A stretch of 64,000 nt of DNA from Tubulanus polymorphus (taxonomy: Eukaryota; Nemertea; Palaeonemertea; Tubulaniformes; Tubulanidae), in assembly GCF_964204645.1 (NCBI RefSeq), contig NC_134031.1, positions 10,702,501 to 10,766,500 of the forward strand. The letters run 5' to 3'. The notes under the pieces are model-generated. The model worked only from the letters and a program-made list of their open reading frames with translations, was not told the DNA's origin and ran no database searches. Below are positions 58,501-60,394 of the stretch, in pieces. How positions within the stretch are numbered: the stretch's first letter is position 1; every line of letters begins with the position of its first letter. The position numbers and the translations under genes are program-made.

Positions 58501-60349
58501 TAAAATGACGCTGAATGGTTAACATTGTTTAGGTTTCATAATGGTAACGTTTTATAAGGCGTCAAAAAACTTTCCAATAAATTTCTACAGCCTAGTATTC
58601 AAAGGAATAATGTTTTTCGATTCAAGTTTTACGCTGCAGGAGAGTTTTGATAGATTACATCATAAATCATTCACAAACATTATTTTTAAGTTTCAAAATA
58701 GGATGGATGAGGAAATATTCTAATTTCGTGACCAAAGCGAGGTGTACGCTACCAATACGAGGTGTATTTCAAGCAAATAATTGAAATTATTCCTGCAGCT
58801 AATTATGTCTAAGATTCATCAGTTCATAAGTCAAAATATCCTTGGCATTAGATCTAACCATGATCTTACTAACTATCACTAAATGATAATCCAAAAACGA
58901 TGATTTACACATATGTGTTCCTTGCTGTCTACTAGAAAATGCCATGGATTGCTATTGAAATCCTATTTTTTGCGCTTAGTTTGAACAGCTAGTTATAATC
59001 ATTGATATGTAGACTTTCAAAAATCAAGAGGCATTTCGTCTGAATTTGAATGCCAAATAGGTATAAAATTAAGTTGAATTGCTCTTGCAGTTATATCCTA
59101 TTCATTTCTATAGACATCATTTCAGTGCCATCCCTTTATGGCCGTAGTTCTATTAATAGACACAGTACCACGCATTCAGCGGAAGCAATGTATACACAGA
59201 ACAGGTGCGCGAACATCAGAATCATAAATTCTGACTAGATTGAAAAGATTTTTTTAATCATGAAATCATCTTGCCATATTGTATACTATTATCTATCGTT
59301 TAATGCAAAAGTAGAAAATCTTTGAAAAATTGTCAGTTACCCTTTAAAATGGCAAAATCTTGGCAAAGTTAAGTTTAAGCCACAAAATTACTGTAGTAAG
59401 CGGAATGTCTCGGAAAATGTGTTACCAAAGCTTTAAGATTAATTTTTCATTAACTATAATTGTAATCAATTTTTTAGGGGTAAGGTTGGTAGACATGGAT
59501 GTTTACTCGAGGATGAAATGCAATCATATAACCATGCATGGCTGCACACTAGCATGTCTTTGAATGGCCAAGTAAATGGAGTCATAGCAAGGTACGGTAC
59601 AGCCTAGAAGTAACATAACTCATAACGCATCCTGCGTTCGTCGGAGATTGTTGGGTATTCGTTTTTCGTTTTCAATGAAACGCGAGTTACTACTGCGGTT
59701 CAAATTCAACGCGTCTGGTGCGCGCACATCGAATGCACAAATGTATTAATAGCACTCCCTTCTTATCGAGTGCAACTTCTTGTATTTGGATGACTACATG
59801 GTAAAATACATGCAGTATCATTATAAACGCCTAATTGGAGCGTTCGAAGTTTCGTGGCACCCATAAGCGTGCAGATAAACGCGTAATTCTGGAACGGATA
59901 TTCGTCTCTAACGAGTATCGACCGCGTTCTAAACTAAACAAAAACGTATTTCAGAACGCGGTTTGAACGATATAAAACTAAACACAAACGAAAATGGAGT
60001 TAAGTTTCTTCTAGGCTGTACCGTGCATATTCAACAGTTCTCATTTAAAATCTTAAACTTAATACATACATGTCCTCCAGCTCTCGTCGAATTTTGTATG
60101 GCTTTGACAACAAAACCATAAACTTCCAGGCTCTTCTTTACAATGTTACTGGCCTCTAACTCATCCTCTTTCGAAGAATTATTTGACATCGTAATGATGG
60201 CATTAGCTGCCGCTGTATGTATGGCGGCGACAAGACAGGCCATTATAATGGTTATGATCTCTTCCAATCGTGATACATTCAATGGTTCAAGTAATGGCAG
60301 TGAGAACACTTCACGAACGATTTGAATATCTTGAAGGAGAAGTTGAAAA
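1413..60349 (-). CDS. UBR4: UBR4 (E3 ubiquitin-protein ligase, N-recognin-4), partial gene, 18 exons
   Basis: UBR4 is a giant (about 5,200 aa in vertebrates) N-degron-recognising E3 ligase acting in proteasomal and autophagic turnover. Eighteen minus-strand exons with GT/AG borders join without a phase clash: 60070-60349, 54759-55090, 48012-48120, 47792-47926, 46746-46893, 44471-44628, 43926-44094, 40545-40814, 40035-40264, 39042-39159, 38233-38450, 28839-29279, 28675-28766, 14853-15084, 3863-4023, 1940-2030, 1691-1812 and 1413-1519. Blocks such as ILGHWFEETL, NVEHMQLLL, LLAAGS, ILHTLRW, NAFANDIIPSESY and LERILGP match vertebrate UBR4 from memory, in the right order, roughly residues 400-1270. 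This is the helical armadillo-like N-terminal part. The UBR box and C-terminal hemiRING should lie left of the window, the start codon right of it. Exon 2 carries a Lys/Ser-rich disordered segment and exon 5 an acidic Ser-rich one. No frameshift or stop was seen, so the gene looks functional. Confidence 0.93.
1691..1812 (-). CDS. UBR4: UBR4 window exon 17
   Basis: The acceptor is CTATGTTTAG and the donor is GTAAGT. It begins TVVTLERILGPVDEELF, matching the vertebrate LERILGP landmark. It ends in phase 2. Confidence 0.91.
1940..2030 (-). CDS. UBR4: UBR4 window exon 16
   Basis: The acceptor is GACTTTTGCAG and the donor is GTAAGT. It encodes WCPDDSNNLEMVNVLFPLIF and then a short helix, in phase with both neighbours. 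Confidence 0.88.
2171..2790. mobile_element. 5' portion of the HINE-like dispersed family, interrupted
   Basis: It starts CTAGGGGTCGAGAAACACC, like the copies at 12247 and 33756. After an insertion it continues with the family's internal unit (GACCTTGAAACTCACCACAA and onward). It lies in the UBR4 intron between exons 15 and 16. Confidence 0.65.
2333..2618. mobile_element. 286-bp insertion flanked by a 7-bp target duplication
   Basis: The host repeat unit is split, and GATTGTG is present on both sides (2326-2332 and 2619-2625). On the minus strand the insert begins TGTGGTTAATTCTGAGGG and has an AATAAA-type signal in its middle. It could be a solo LTR or a SINE. The ends are not a clean TG/CA. 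Confidence 0.55.
3521..3549. repeat. Hairpin motif, copy 1 (10-bp perfect stem)
   Basis: AGGGTTTCTG pairs with CAGAAACCCT across a 9-nt loop. Related hairpins are at 36532-36561 and about 54404-54434. Confidence 0.6.
3648..3806. repeat. About 160-bp dispersed repeat, copy 1
   Basis: It starts ACTAGAAAGACACTTTTTAA and runs to the TTAAACAAAGAG region. A second copy lies at about 4546-4712 in the same orientation. UBR4 exon 15 sits between them. Confidence 0.7.
3863..4023 (-). CDS. UBR4: UBR4 window exon 15
   Basis: The acceptor is TTTACATTTTAG and the donor is GTAAGT. It begins RNAFANDIIPSESYVDAV and continues to ALQSLVRFCGDL. This is one of the strongest identity blocks to vertebrate UBR4. 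Confidence 0.93.
4546..4712. repeat. About 160-bp dispersed repeat, copy 2
   Basis: Direct repeat of 3648-3806 with scattered substitutions. The gypsy copy begins about 60 bp to its right. Confidence 0.7.
4775..4917 (+). repeat. Gypsy 5' terminal R-U5
   Basis: Positions 4775-4870 are 96 bp matching 11729-11824 with three mismatches (R). The following 47 bp end in GTTACA (U5 end), the inverse of the TGTAAC that begins U3 at 11644. No U3 precedes it. Confidence 0.8.
4919..4937 (+). other. Probable gypsy primer-binding site
   Basis: TGGTGGCAGCG follows the LTR end by one base, the usual place and style for metazoan gypsy elements. I do not assign the tRNA. Confidence 0.55.
5208..5909 (+). pseudogene. 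gag: Gypsy gag (capsid region)
   Basis: The gag polyprotein packages element RNA. The frame starts at ATG 5208. Residues 100-225 have the retrotransposon-gag capsid style, including SREQKPQENIGHYADALTEL, then LQDELARDQFLAGV and SLSEAVSLARGHE. The frame ends prematurely at about 5909, and coding sense continues in another frame (HVNEVKACQTDELL). Confidence 0.85.
6091..6132 (+). pseudogene. Gag zinc knuckle (CX2CX4HX4C), out of frame
   Basis: The codons read C-H-T-C-S-G-R-G-H-Y-A-R-N-C, a perfect CCHC nucleocapsid knuckle. They are in a different frame from the capsid ORF (5208) and from the protease ORF (6213), so at least two frameshifts flank it. Confidence 0.85.
6213..7496 (+). pseudogene. 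pol: Gypsy pol N-terminus: aspartic protease and start of RT
   Basis: The retropepsin-like domain matures the polyproteins. Its active-site loop is at residues 158-161 as LLDTSASVTLL, with DTSA where DTGA or DSGA is usual. The second hallmark is ECLLGSDFV at about residue 235. The frame runs into a poly-G tract at 7459-7479 and a TAG at 7494, just before the conserved RT entry. Confidence 0.85.
7459..7479 (+). repeat. 21-base poly-G run inside pol
   Basis: An uninterrupted run of G lies at the protease/RT boundary. Gypsy relatives have no glycine tract there, so it is a post-insertion expansion or a sequencing artefact. Confidence 0.95.
7497..8150 (+). pseudogene. pol: Gypsy reverse transcriptase
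   Basis: RT copies element RNA into DNA. Visible motifs in order are LPPHYKQF, SPWASPIVLAKK, DYRKLND, SLDLTSGYWQVPI, MPFGLTNAPACF and catalytic YLDDIIVHS. TAG (7494-7496), TAA (7734-7736) and TAA (7791-7793) interrupt the frame, and a frameshift occurs at about 8140. Confidence 0.93.
8147..8986 (+). pseudogene. pol: Gypsy RT connection and RNase H
   Basis: The frame carries EVRSFTGLVTYHSRFI (RT thumb region). RNase H-like VDCDASNWAIGSVLSQ, TRREMLALVE and RTDDAALKRL follow, then HRPKRNHQNADSLLR. RNase H removes the RNA template strand. The His of the usual TDHxAL motif reads Asp here. Confidence 0.9.
8987..9137 (+). pseudogene. Degenerate RNase H to integrase spacer
   Basis: A short stretch with stops in every plus frame. 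Fragments such as ERLAVVENLLVLKPL resemble the usual pre-integrase linker. Confidence 0.55.
9138..9944 (+). pseudogene. pol: Gypsy integrase, catalytic Glu segment deleted
   Basis: The frame is open from GTC 9138. An HHCC-type N-terminus (HLHNGISGRHLG then CRKCQQC) is followed by the catalytic core with LHIDIVGPL and IHSDCGSNFES, the two Asp motifs. Where relatives have a short block with the third catalytic residue (Glu), this copy passes from KTRTSLQ to NKSIKSML, so the Glu is missing. Strand transfer would be dead. Confidence 0.88.
9871..10206 (+). pseudogene. Gypsy pol C-terminal tail
   Basis: An acidic stretch (SGSEEELIPDQ) and a basic RPPERYR motif resemble gypsy integrase tails. It is out of frame with the integrase core. 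I see no chromodomain. Confidence 0.55.
10291..11125 (+). pseudogene. Third gypsy ORF with SGNH/GDSL hydrolase-like domain
   Basis: This ORF occupies the env position but looks nothing like an envelope. It starts at ATG 10291 (METFRLDAFDSE). A TAA at 10453 is followed by an open continuation to 10680. The frame then shifts in a T5 run (10664-10668) to the frame that ends at 11125. In that last frame LLLSDSM (10670-10687) resembles the GDS nucleophile block I, followed by PGERLEQL, VNRGINHV (block III, usually GxND) and DFKGIHYRRS (block V, usually DxxH). SGNH hydrolases are esterases or lipases, and such domains are known in some retroelements. The motif assignment is inference by eye. There is no signal peptide or membrane helix. 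Confidence 0.55.
11632..11643 (+). other. Gypsy polypurine tract
   Basis: AGGGGGGAGTGG sits directly before TGTAACG (the U3 start), the expected place for the plus-strand primer. Confidence 0.8.
11644..11824 (+). repeat. Gypsy 3' terminal U3-R, followed by an A/T-rich tail
   Basis: U3 (11644-11728) begins TGTAACGGG, can fold with CCCGTTA, and carries TATA-like words (GTATATAG, AATATAT) near the R start. R (11729-11824) matches the left end. After GCGTAAA the sequence is an A/T-rich run (ATATATATATAAAATATAG) instead of U5. Confidence 0.8.
11825..12246. other. Intron spacer between gypsy copy and HINE-like element
   Basis: No gene is visible. The segment at about 12090-12160 (ACCGGATACTGTCTGCTC and onward) recurs at about 61350-61420 and is a dispersed repeat. 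Confidence 0.5.
12247..14806. mobile_element. HINE/DINE-1-like non-autonomous element, near complete
   Basis: The left end is TAGGGGTCCAAGGACACC and the right end is GTCCCAAGTGGGCTAAAAAC. An inverted subterminal motif GCCCACTTGGGA occurs near the left end (about 12268), and its reverse complement at 14791-14802. A perfect 14-bp palindrome GGGACTTAAGTCCC is at 14781-14794. About three tandem units of roughly 150 bp (CCCCCTGGTGACC type) fill 12280-12740. Short open frames inside are not convincing genes. Partial copies are at 2171, 33756, 46931 and 60395. Confidence 0.65.
13645..13860. repeat. About 210-bp repeat nested in the HINE-like element
   Basis: It starts GTATGAGGCTGACAATA and is shared, at high similarity and in the same orientation, with 49497-49700. 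It is rich in ATATATAG and TCACTC words. Confidence 0.7.
14853..15084 (-). CDS. UBR4: UBR4 window exon 14
   Basis: The acceptor is TTATCATTATTAG and the donor is GTAAGA. It contains IGIGSSHASKVSLLG and VEHWQNNTINEFPPVGAW, close to the vertebrate WNNINTNEFP block. It ends in phase 0 and is followed by RNAFAND in exon 15. Confidence 0.92.
15780..16045. repeat. Dispersed repeat family D, copy 1
   Basis: It contains CGAAAAAGCTCATATAAATT, AACGAGGCCCTCTTTCAAAA and the end block TAATAGGCTCAGCCTA. Copies are at about 52640-52895 and 55560-55905, all in plus orientation. Confidence 0.75.
16600..16660. repeat. 32-bp tandem duplication
   Basis: AATTACAGGTGCTATTGTAT and the following nine bases occur twice, 32 bp apart. 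Confidence 0.85.
17645..17775 (-). mobile_element. Possible tRNA-derived SINE head
   Basis: On the minus strand, TGGGTTCGAGTCC fits a pol III B box. It is preceded by a tRNA-like stretch with GCTATCAGTGCTGAGTGAC. The A box is weak. Confidence 0.4.
19880..20410. repeat. Degenerate tandem repeats, units about 125-145 bp
   Basis: About four units repeat GGTCAACAATTGC, the GGTGGCCATAATTTG type phrase, GGGTTCTGGCCCAA and CAAGTTTGA. The opening GACGACGAAACCCATC also occurs at 52020. Confidence 0.7.
20687..21465 (+). pseudogene. LINE ORF1, N-terminal part
   Basis: It starts at ATG 20687 (MATKMAAKMASDQATQ) with a basic N-terminus. The frame breaks in an A13 run (20823-20835), resumes as 20895-21179, shifts again to 21091-21465 (QSRLLINGKDAALVAKLLG), and ends at an in-frame TAA (21463-21465). 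Confidence 0.75.
21469..21984 (+). pseudogene. LINE ORF1 PHD-like zinc finger
   Basis: Same frame as the block before it. A Cys/His series KCMKCNRSAV, CERCCRWVHYRC and FVCTEC gives a C4HC3-like PHD finger. A second cysteine set CTICDTLVHYTW and KCSPC follows. PHD fingers occur in ORF1 of CR1-like LINEs and may bind nucleic acid or chromatin. The frame shifts at about 21940. Confidence 0.85.
21900..22541 (+). pseudogene. LINE ORF1 charged middle region
   Basis: The Lys/Ser/Glu-rich low-complexity frame (KSAPKKGKSELSKTK, ISSDEDEVKSAPDD) is probably disordered. It continues the PHD block after a frameshift. Confidence 0.65.
22462..22875 (+). pseudogene. LINE ORF1 coiled-coil region
   Basis: LIDDLEKKINILKDENHLLK has heptad spacing typical of the ORF1 trimerisation coiled coil. 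It is in another frame from the preceding block. Confidence 0.7.
22881..23918 (+). pseudogene. LINE ORF1 C-terminal basic region with two 36-residue repeats
   Basis: An RNA-binding-like Arg/Asn/Gly/His-rich region contains two tandem copies of about 36 residues (SDSRERDGNFGYEYRQGT and SDSHEKDGNYGQEYRHGS). A Pro/Asp-rich tail overlaps the start of the endonuclease in another frame. Confidence 0.7.
23912..24640 (+). pseudogene. LINE endonuclease (APE-like)
   Basis: Motifs in order are TLNIDGIKSN, LIQEH (catalytic Glu), NTYIPMAGTRD, GGDINASFDR and STIDMFLM, then GPHDPVTIY with the final His. This enzyme nicks target DNA for target-primed reverse transcription. A TAG at 24020-24022 directly follows QEH where Trp is usual. 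Frameshifts occur near 24080-24190 and 24605. Confidence 0.85.
24627..26489 (+). pseudogene. LINE reverse transcriptase
   Basis: Motifs are GTAADEYGLSAEDLK, GVITPVQKPGKPPDNPDNYR, GFTAKKSPSRGALIITEAI, DVQKAFDTVDHDSM (motif A), QGIRQAGIT (motif B) and VADDTAIL (motif C). A TGA at 25920-25922 splits it, and a frameshift near 26360 moves to the frame of GMHGLNGVGPEVALKLLE. Confidence 0.92.
26362..27037 (+). pseudogene. LINE post-RT region
   Basis: PVLTYGLEAIII, PITAQIHIKMLTFLGSVARN and TSAAKSWTNHVAMLLDKYDL continue the usual post-RT order in alternating frames. Confidence 0.75.
27038..27787 (+). other. LINE 3' untranslated region and microsatellite tail
   Basis: No open frame of note. It contains AATAAACATTGAGTC and ends CACATCACATCACATC. 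Confidence 0.6.
27794..28394. mobile_element. 601-bp MITE with 22-bp perfect TIRs, TA target duplication
   Basis: The left end CCGTAAAAACCGGCGTATAA is exactly inverted at the right end, with TA on both sides (27792-27793 and 28395-28396). The inner phrase GGCGTATAAGTCGAGGT is repeated near both ends. There is no transposase frame. TA duplication suggests the Tc1/mariner superfamily. It sits six bases after the LINE tail. Confidence 0.88.
28675..28766 (-). CDS. UBR4: UBR4 window exon 13
   Basis: The acceptor is GTGTGTATAG and the donor is GTAAGT. It reads GESDQRKSMEVAQDLFPRIL and then LIEGYSAYI. It ends in phase 2 and joins exon 14 with a lysine codon. Confidence 0.88.
28839..29279 (-). CDS. 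UBR4: UBR4 window exon 12 (largest in the window)
   Basis: The acceptor is TTTTCATTTCAG and the donor is GTAAGT. Its 147 codons are in phase 0. Landmarks are HYYFLVCWRLLNCLPPS, ILHTLRW, WIKDWLVKQG and SFGSVLTLDCVLAKV, collinear with vertebrate UBR4. Confidence 0.93.
29285..29640 (+). pseudogene. LINE RT fragment, copy 1
   Basis: VDFDEAFDKAQHQPLLNRLL (from 29361) is RT motif A of a CR1-like LINE, followed by SPKWLSSYL and, after a shift, VTQGSIVSCLLFNVLANDI (motif B). It is preceded by the recurring GCAGCGATAACGGGTTTTCT word. A sister copy is at 33082-33430. Confidence 0.8.
29640..30195. repeat. Degenerate TTCGAACGAAAAA-word block
   Basis: The stretch is built from loosely repeated GTTCGAACGAAAAAC-like words alternating with poly-A/T, with many TTCGAA palindromes. 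It begins exactly at the 3' end of the RT fragment. No frame looks coding. Confidence 0.7.
30445..30568. mobile_element. Half copy of the foldback element
   Basis: It matches the right arm of the element at 30662-31067 in the same orientation, ending CCCTTTATCGCTTCCGTA. The other arm is missing. Confidence 0.75.
30662..31067. mobile_element. 406-bp foldback element with about 140-bp inverted arms
   Basis: Both ends read TACGGAAGCGATAA inward, and the arms stay inverted-complementary for about 140 bp with TCGACAT-type words. CTATATC flanks both sides (30655-30661 and 31068-31074), a 7-bp target duplication. There is no coding capacity. Confidence 0.85.
31155..31750. repeat. 31-bp satellite, block 1 (about 19 units)
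   Basis: Consensus parts are AATTGTCGCGGGCGAYAAAA then CCAAAATAATG. Two units are replaced by an ACGACAAAAAAAAAATTGTCGC variant about 190 bp apart. The long minus-strand frames here are by-products of a stop-free 31-bp unit. Confidence 0.93.
31751..33080. other. Spacer with internal duplications
   Basis: About 75 bp (ACTCGATAAACACTTCAA, then CGACACAGCGAACGATC) is duplicated at 31865-31930 and 32143-32215. CGATGTTTACGGCTCGACAG recurs near 32656 and 32912. No gene is seen. Confidence 0.6.
33082..33430 (+). pseudogene. LINE RT fragment, copy 2
   Basis: Near-identical to 29300-29640, reading NKAFDKAQHQPLLSRLL and later SILSRLLFNVL. It is preceded by GCTGCAAAGCAGCGATAACG and followed directly by satellite block 2. 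Confidence 0.8.
33455..33755. repeat. 31-bp satellite, block 2 (about 9-10 units)
   Basis: Same unit as 31155-31750, with more decay (GTCACGGG, GTTGCGGG and GTCTCGGG variants). It joins the HINE-like element copy at 33756. Confidence 0.93.
33756..34905. mobile_element. 5' portion of the HINE-like family with about five tandem units
   Basis: It starts CTAGGGGTCCAGGGACACCA. Five roughly 150-bp units with CCCCCTGGTGAC and CTCACCACAATCATAG words follow, then the family's middle part (GGCTGATCAAAAATACCTGT). It is cut off at about 34905 by satellite block 3. Confidence 0.75.
34905..36425. repeat. 31-bp satellite, block 3 (about 48 units) with higher-order structure
   Basis: Unit variants end ATAATG, ATATTG, AGAAG, ATGGTG or ATGATG. 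Runs of variants recur in order: for example CGCCGCCGACAAAACC at about 36168 and 36323 (five units apart), and a three-variant group near 35222 recurs near 35740. Confidence 0.93.
36532..36561. repeat. Hairpin motif, copy 2 (12-bp perfect stem)
   Basis: AGGGTTTTCTGT and ACAGAAAACCCT are separated by GAAATA. Confidence 0.7.
36559..36705 (-). pseudogene. LINE RT fragment containing motif C
   Basis: The minus strand reads GDLIQSYHVGRHGFADDTHV and then YKIIKSLNNPLEV, an RT FADD box with following helix. It has one TAA. It may be the next piece of the LINE family seen at 29361 and 33136, inserted in the other orientation. Confidence 0.7.
36706..38232. other. Intron segment with dispersed repeats and a GC-rich palindrome
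   Basis: CCGCGCGG occurs twice at 36865-36872 and 36881-36888, an isolated CpG-rich spot. Words around 36720-36800 and 37500-37560 recur at 44700-44860. The frame at 37316-37591 is not recognised and may be part of that repeat. Confidence 0.5.
38233..38450 (-). CDS. UBR4: UBR4 window exon 11
   Basis: The acceptor is TTTTTCTATAG and the donor is GTAAGC. It contains MNPRFYNLAPPD and IISLLAAGSKY, matching the vertebrate LTALLAAGSQ region. It ends in phase 0. Confidence 0.9.
39042..39159 (-). CDS. UBR4: UBR4 window exon 10
   Basis: The acceptor is GCTGTTTACAG and the donor is GTAAGT. It has 39 codons plus one base and contains FTCKEVEDNYRKTV, which aligns with the FKEVEENW block of vertebrate UBR4. 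Confidence 0.88.
40035..40264 (-). CDS. UBR4: UBR4 window exon 9
   Basis: The acceptor is CTGTTTTGTAG and the donor is GTAAAC. It reads DVNVEHMQLLLFLFHSI and later LLLSRLLLLFDYMLHYL, both close to vertebrate UBR4. Phases are 1 in and 0 out. Confidence 0.9.
40545..40814 (-). CDS. UBR4: UBR4 window exon 8
   Basis: The body reads WLCQLGVNLVGEELWPLTVY and ends ACTEAMEG at donor GTATGT. Two acceptors are possible. The one at 40814 (TGCCTTTGAAG) preserves phase with exon 7. The one at 40785 (TTTTTATCGAAG) would need an extra unseen exon. I chose the first. The segment before LCQLGV is then about ten residues shorter than in vertebrates. Confidence 0.82.
40904..41878. mobile_element. TIR element, short copy (975 bp), TTAA-flanked
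   Basis: The ends AGGGTAACTGACACTTTTTT and its inverse AAAAAGTGTCAGTTACCCT are flanked by TTAA on both sides. It aligns with 56757-59343 but lacks two internal segments, so it is an internal-deletion derivative. TTAA would suit a piggyBac-type target. The palindromic TTTAAA context leaves the duplication length open. Near its right end are three GTAGAAAAAA decamers. Confidence 0.8.
41882..43467. other. UBR4 intron segment, no feature recognised
   Basis: AT-rich. I searched for an additional UBR4 exon between exons 7 and 8 and saw none. CGGATGCATCAGCTGA is tandemly repeated at about 43088-43120. Confidence 0.5.
43468..43641. mobile_element. Pogo-like MITE, 174 bp, TA-flanked
   Basis: The left end CAGTGGAACCTCGTTATAAT and the right end (inverted) CAGTGATACCTCGTTACAGC are imperfect TIRs, with TA at 43466-43467 and 43642-43643. 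CAGTG...ACCTCGTTA is the terminal style of pogo/Tigger elements. Confidence 0.8.
43926..44094 (-). CDS. UBR4: UBR4 window exon 7
   Basis: The acceptor is TTGTTTCTAG and the donor is GTATAT. It reads YISLASGILNFYTSHLIG and later VIKDIEKDA, matching the vertebrate LASNILNF block. It ends in phase 1. A nearer AG (ATATAAG) would place a stop in frame and was rejected. Confidence 0.87.
44471..44628 (-). CDS. UBR4: UBR4 window exon 6
   Basis: The exon begins with two bases completing Gly, then HWFEETLS. A Pro/Ser/Thr-rich linker (SSPTPSSVPPTPL) follows. The donor GTTTGT is non-consensus after GATGGG but keeps phase 0 with exon 7. Confidence 0.83.
44695..44995. repeat. Dispersed repeat shared with 36710-37600
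   Basis: AGCTATGTCTATAATAGACC and the later ATGAACCTCA words recur. No product is recognised. Confidence 0.6.
45000..46745. other. UBR4 intron segment; possible Penelope-like terminal motif
   Basis: At about 46190-46235, CCTGACGATGATCTCTGGGG is followed by a complementary GAGATC and GAAACGTCG. Such CTGAnGATG...GAAACGTC stem-loops are, from memory, common near the ends of Penelope-like elements. No reverse transcriptase frame is present nearby. Confidence 0.35.
46746..46893 (-). CDS. UBR4: UBR4 window exon 5, acidic Ser-rich
   Basis: The acceptor is AACTTTTCAG and the donor is GTACAG. It encodes a Ser/Asp/Glu-rich linker ending DSEPIL plus one base. Joined to exon 6 this gives ILGHWFEETL, a recognisable UBR4 landmark. 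Confidence 0.88.
46931..47135. mobile_element. Short HINE-like family copy (about 200 bp), both ends present
   Basis: The left end GTCCAGGGACACCATGCC and right end CAAAGTGGGCTGAAAAT match the termini of the 12247-14806 copy. Nearly all the middle is deleted. Confidence 0.65.
47225..47545 (+). mobile_element. tRNA-derived SINE
   Basis: The tRNA-like head has an A box (GGGCGAGTGGT, 47256-47266) and a B box (CAGTTTGAACCCC, 47298-47310). The body contains CCTCGGGCAAGACAC and CCACCCAGTTGTAAATGGGT, a central-domain style seen in SINEs of many marine invertebrates. It lies in the UBR4 intron between exons 4 and 5 and is antisense to the gene. Confidence 0.85.
47792..47926 (-). CDS. UBR4: UBR4 window exon 4
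   Basis: The acceptor is CATTATACAG and the donor is GTAACT. It has exactly 45 codons in phase 0 and contains EFTAWQRAKKIF, then a leucine-rich helix. Confidence 0.87.
48012..48120 (-). CDS. UBR4: UBR4 window exon 3
   Basis: The acceptor is TGATTTGTAG and the donor is GTACCA. One base completes a glycine codon with exon 2, then 36 codons begin SVGCSFGVLSCALSVHAL. The exon ends in phase 0. Confidence 0.85.
49497..49700. repeat. Second copy of the repeat at 13645-13860
   Basis: GTATGAGGCTGACAATACG through to the ACACACGTATACAC region, same orientation. Confidence 0.7.
50384..50534. repeat. About 150-bp direct repeat, copy 1
   Basis: AATAAATTAATGAAGATTAC through GCTACCGTTGATAGTA is nearly identical to 52295-52443. 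Confidence 0.88.
51494..51628. repeat. 67-bp exact tandem duplication
   Basis: ATTTATCCATTCACTATCAA through TTCGGCCTCTCAGC occurs twice without a visible difference. Confidence 0.9.
51688..52035. repeat. Dispersed repeat E, copy 1, with GACA tail
   Basis: GTACGATCAATATCTACA through AACCAAGCTGCACC is shared with 62395-62640. It ends in a short (GACA)n run and GACGACGAAACCCATC, a word also present at 19890. Confidence 0.7.
52295..52443. repeat. About 150-bp direct repeat, copy 2
   Basis: Differs from 50384-50534 by about one base (GGAAGCACCC against GGAAGAACCC). The near identity implies a recent duplication. Confidence 0.88.
52640..52895. repeat. Dispersed repeat family D, copy 2
   Basis: Same words as 15780-16045, including GGAGAATGGATAATGCT and TAATAGGCTCAGCCTA. 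Confidence 0.75.
54759..55090 (-). CDS. UBR4: UBR4 window exon 2, with disordered Lys/Ser-rich segment
   Basis: The acceptor TTCTTTTTTATAG is strong and the donor is GTAAGA. The exon starts in phase 0 (NLQNFHMLGTWCLL) and ends in phase 2, which matches exon 3. After LNLSPVGIQ the protein becomes low-complexity and rich in K, S and T for about 80 residues, so probably disordered. An internal CACCAG at 55015-55020 would break phase with exon 1 and was rejected as the acceptor. Confidence 0.85.
55091..56308. repeat. Repeat family D copy 3 and flanks (UBR4 intron, exons 1-2)
   Basis: From about 55430 to 55905 the family D words recur (AGCACATGGCTAATTAGCAT, AACGAGGCCCTTTTGC) with an insertion near 55680-55790. 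The stretch 55906-56308 shows nothing recognised. Confidence 0.6.
56309..56930. repeat. 304-bp tandem duplication carrying a transposon end
   Basis: The unit from ATGTTAATATGT through the TIR and into the element interior occurs twice. The two TIR starts at 56453 and 56757 are 304 bp apart. Flank and element are duplicated together, so the duplication post-dates the insertion. Confidence 0.85.
56757..59343. mobile_element. TIR element, long copy (2,587 bp), TTAA-flanked
   Basis: TIRs are AGGGTAACTGACACTTTTTT on the left and AATTGTCAGTTACCCT on the right, with TTAA on both sides. It shares 57100-57410 and 58560-59340 with the short copy at 40904. Extra internal DNA at 56835-57090 and 57420-58560 includes a small open frame (57581-57805) but no recognisable transposase. 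Confidence 0.78.
57581..57805 (-). CDS. Small ORF of unknown function inside the TIR element
   Basis: A complete 74-codon frame has an ATG start, a Pro/Arg segment (KPARPGRLARPHDML) and an amphipathic helix (DEADIRRALSSTMEAMKL). The stop is embedded in CAATAAAAAA, which gives an AATAAA-type polyadenylation word. Its base composition is richer in GC than the surroundings. It could be captured host sequence, a small element protein or chance. I do not recognise a family. Confidence 0.3.
   Translation of the reverse strand: MTVYFNPDSRGYQVTAKPARPGRLARPHDMLQSHDEADIRRALSSTMEAMKLQTSLQAKVNEVGRKLSIIDNFQ
60070..60349 (-). CDS. UBR4: UBR4 window exon 1
   Basis: The acceptor is TTTGTTTCAG and the donor is GTATGT. 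The exon starts with one base that completes a codon from an exon outside the window and ends in phase 0. It contains the helix-rich stretch VFSLPLLEPLNVSRLEEI followed by an Ala/Ile-rich helix, fitting the armadillo-like N-terminus. Confidence 0.85.
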
Positions 60350-60394
60350 CTGAAACAAATGAACACAAAAACACTTGTAGAAATACTAAGAAAA

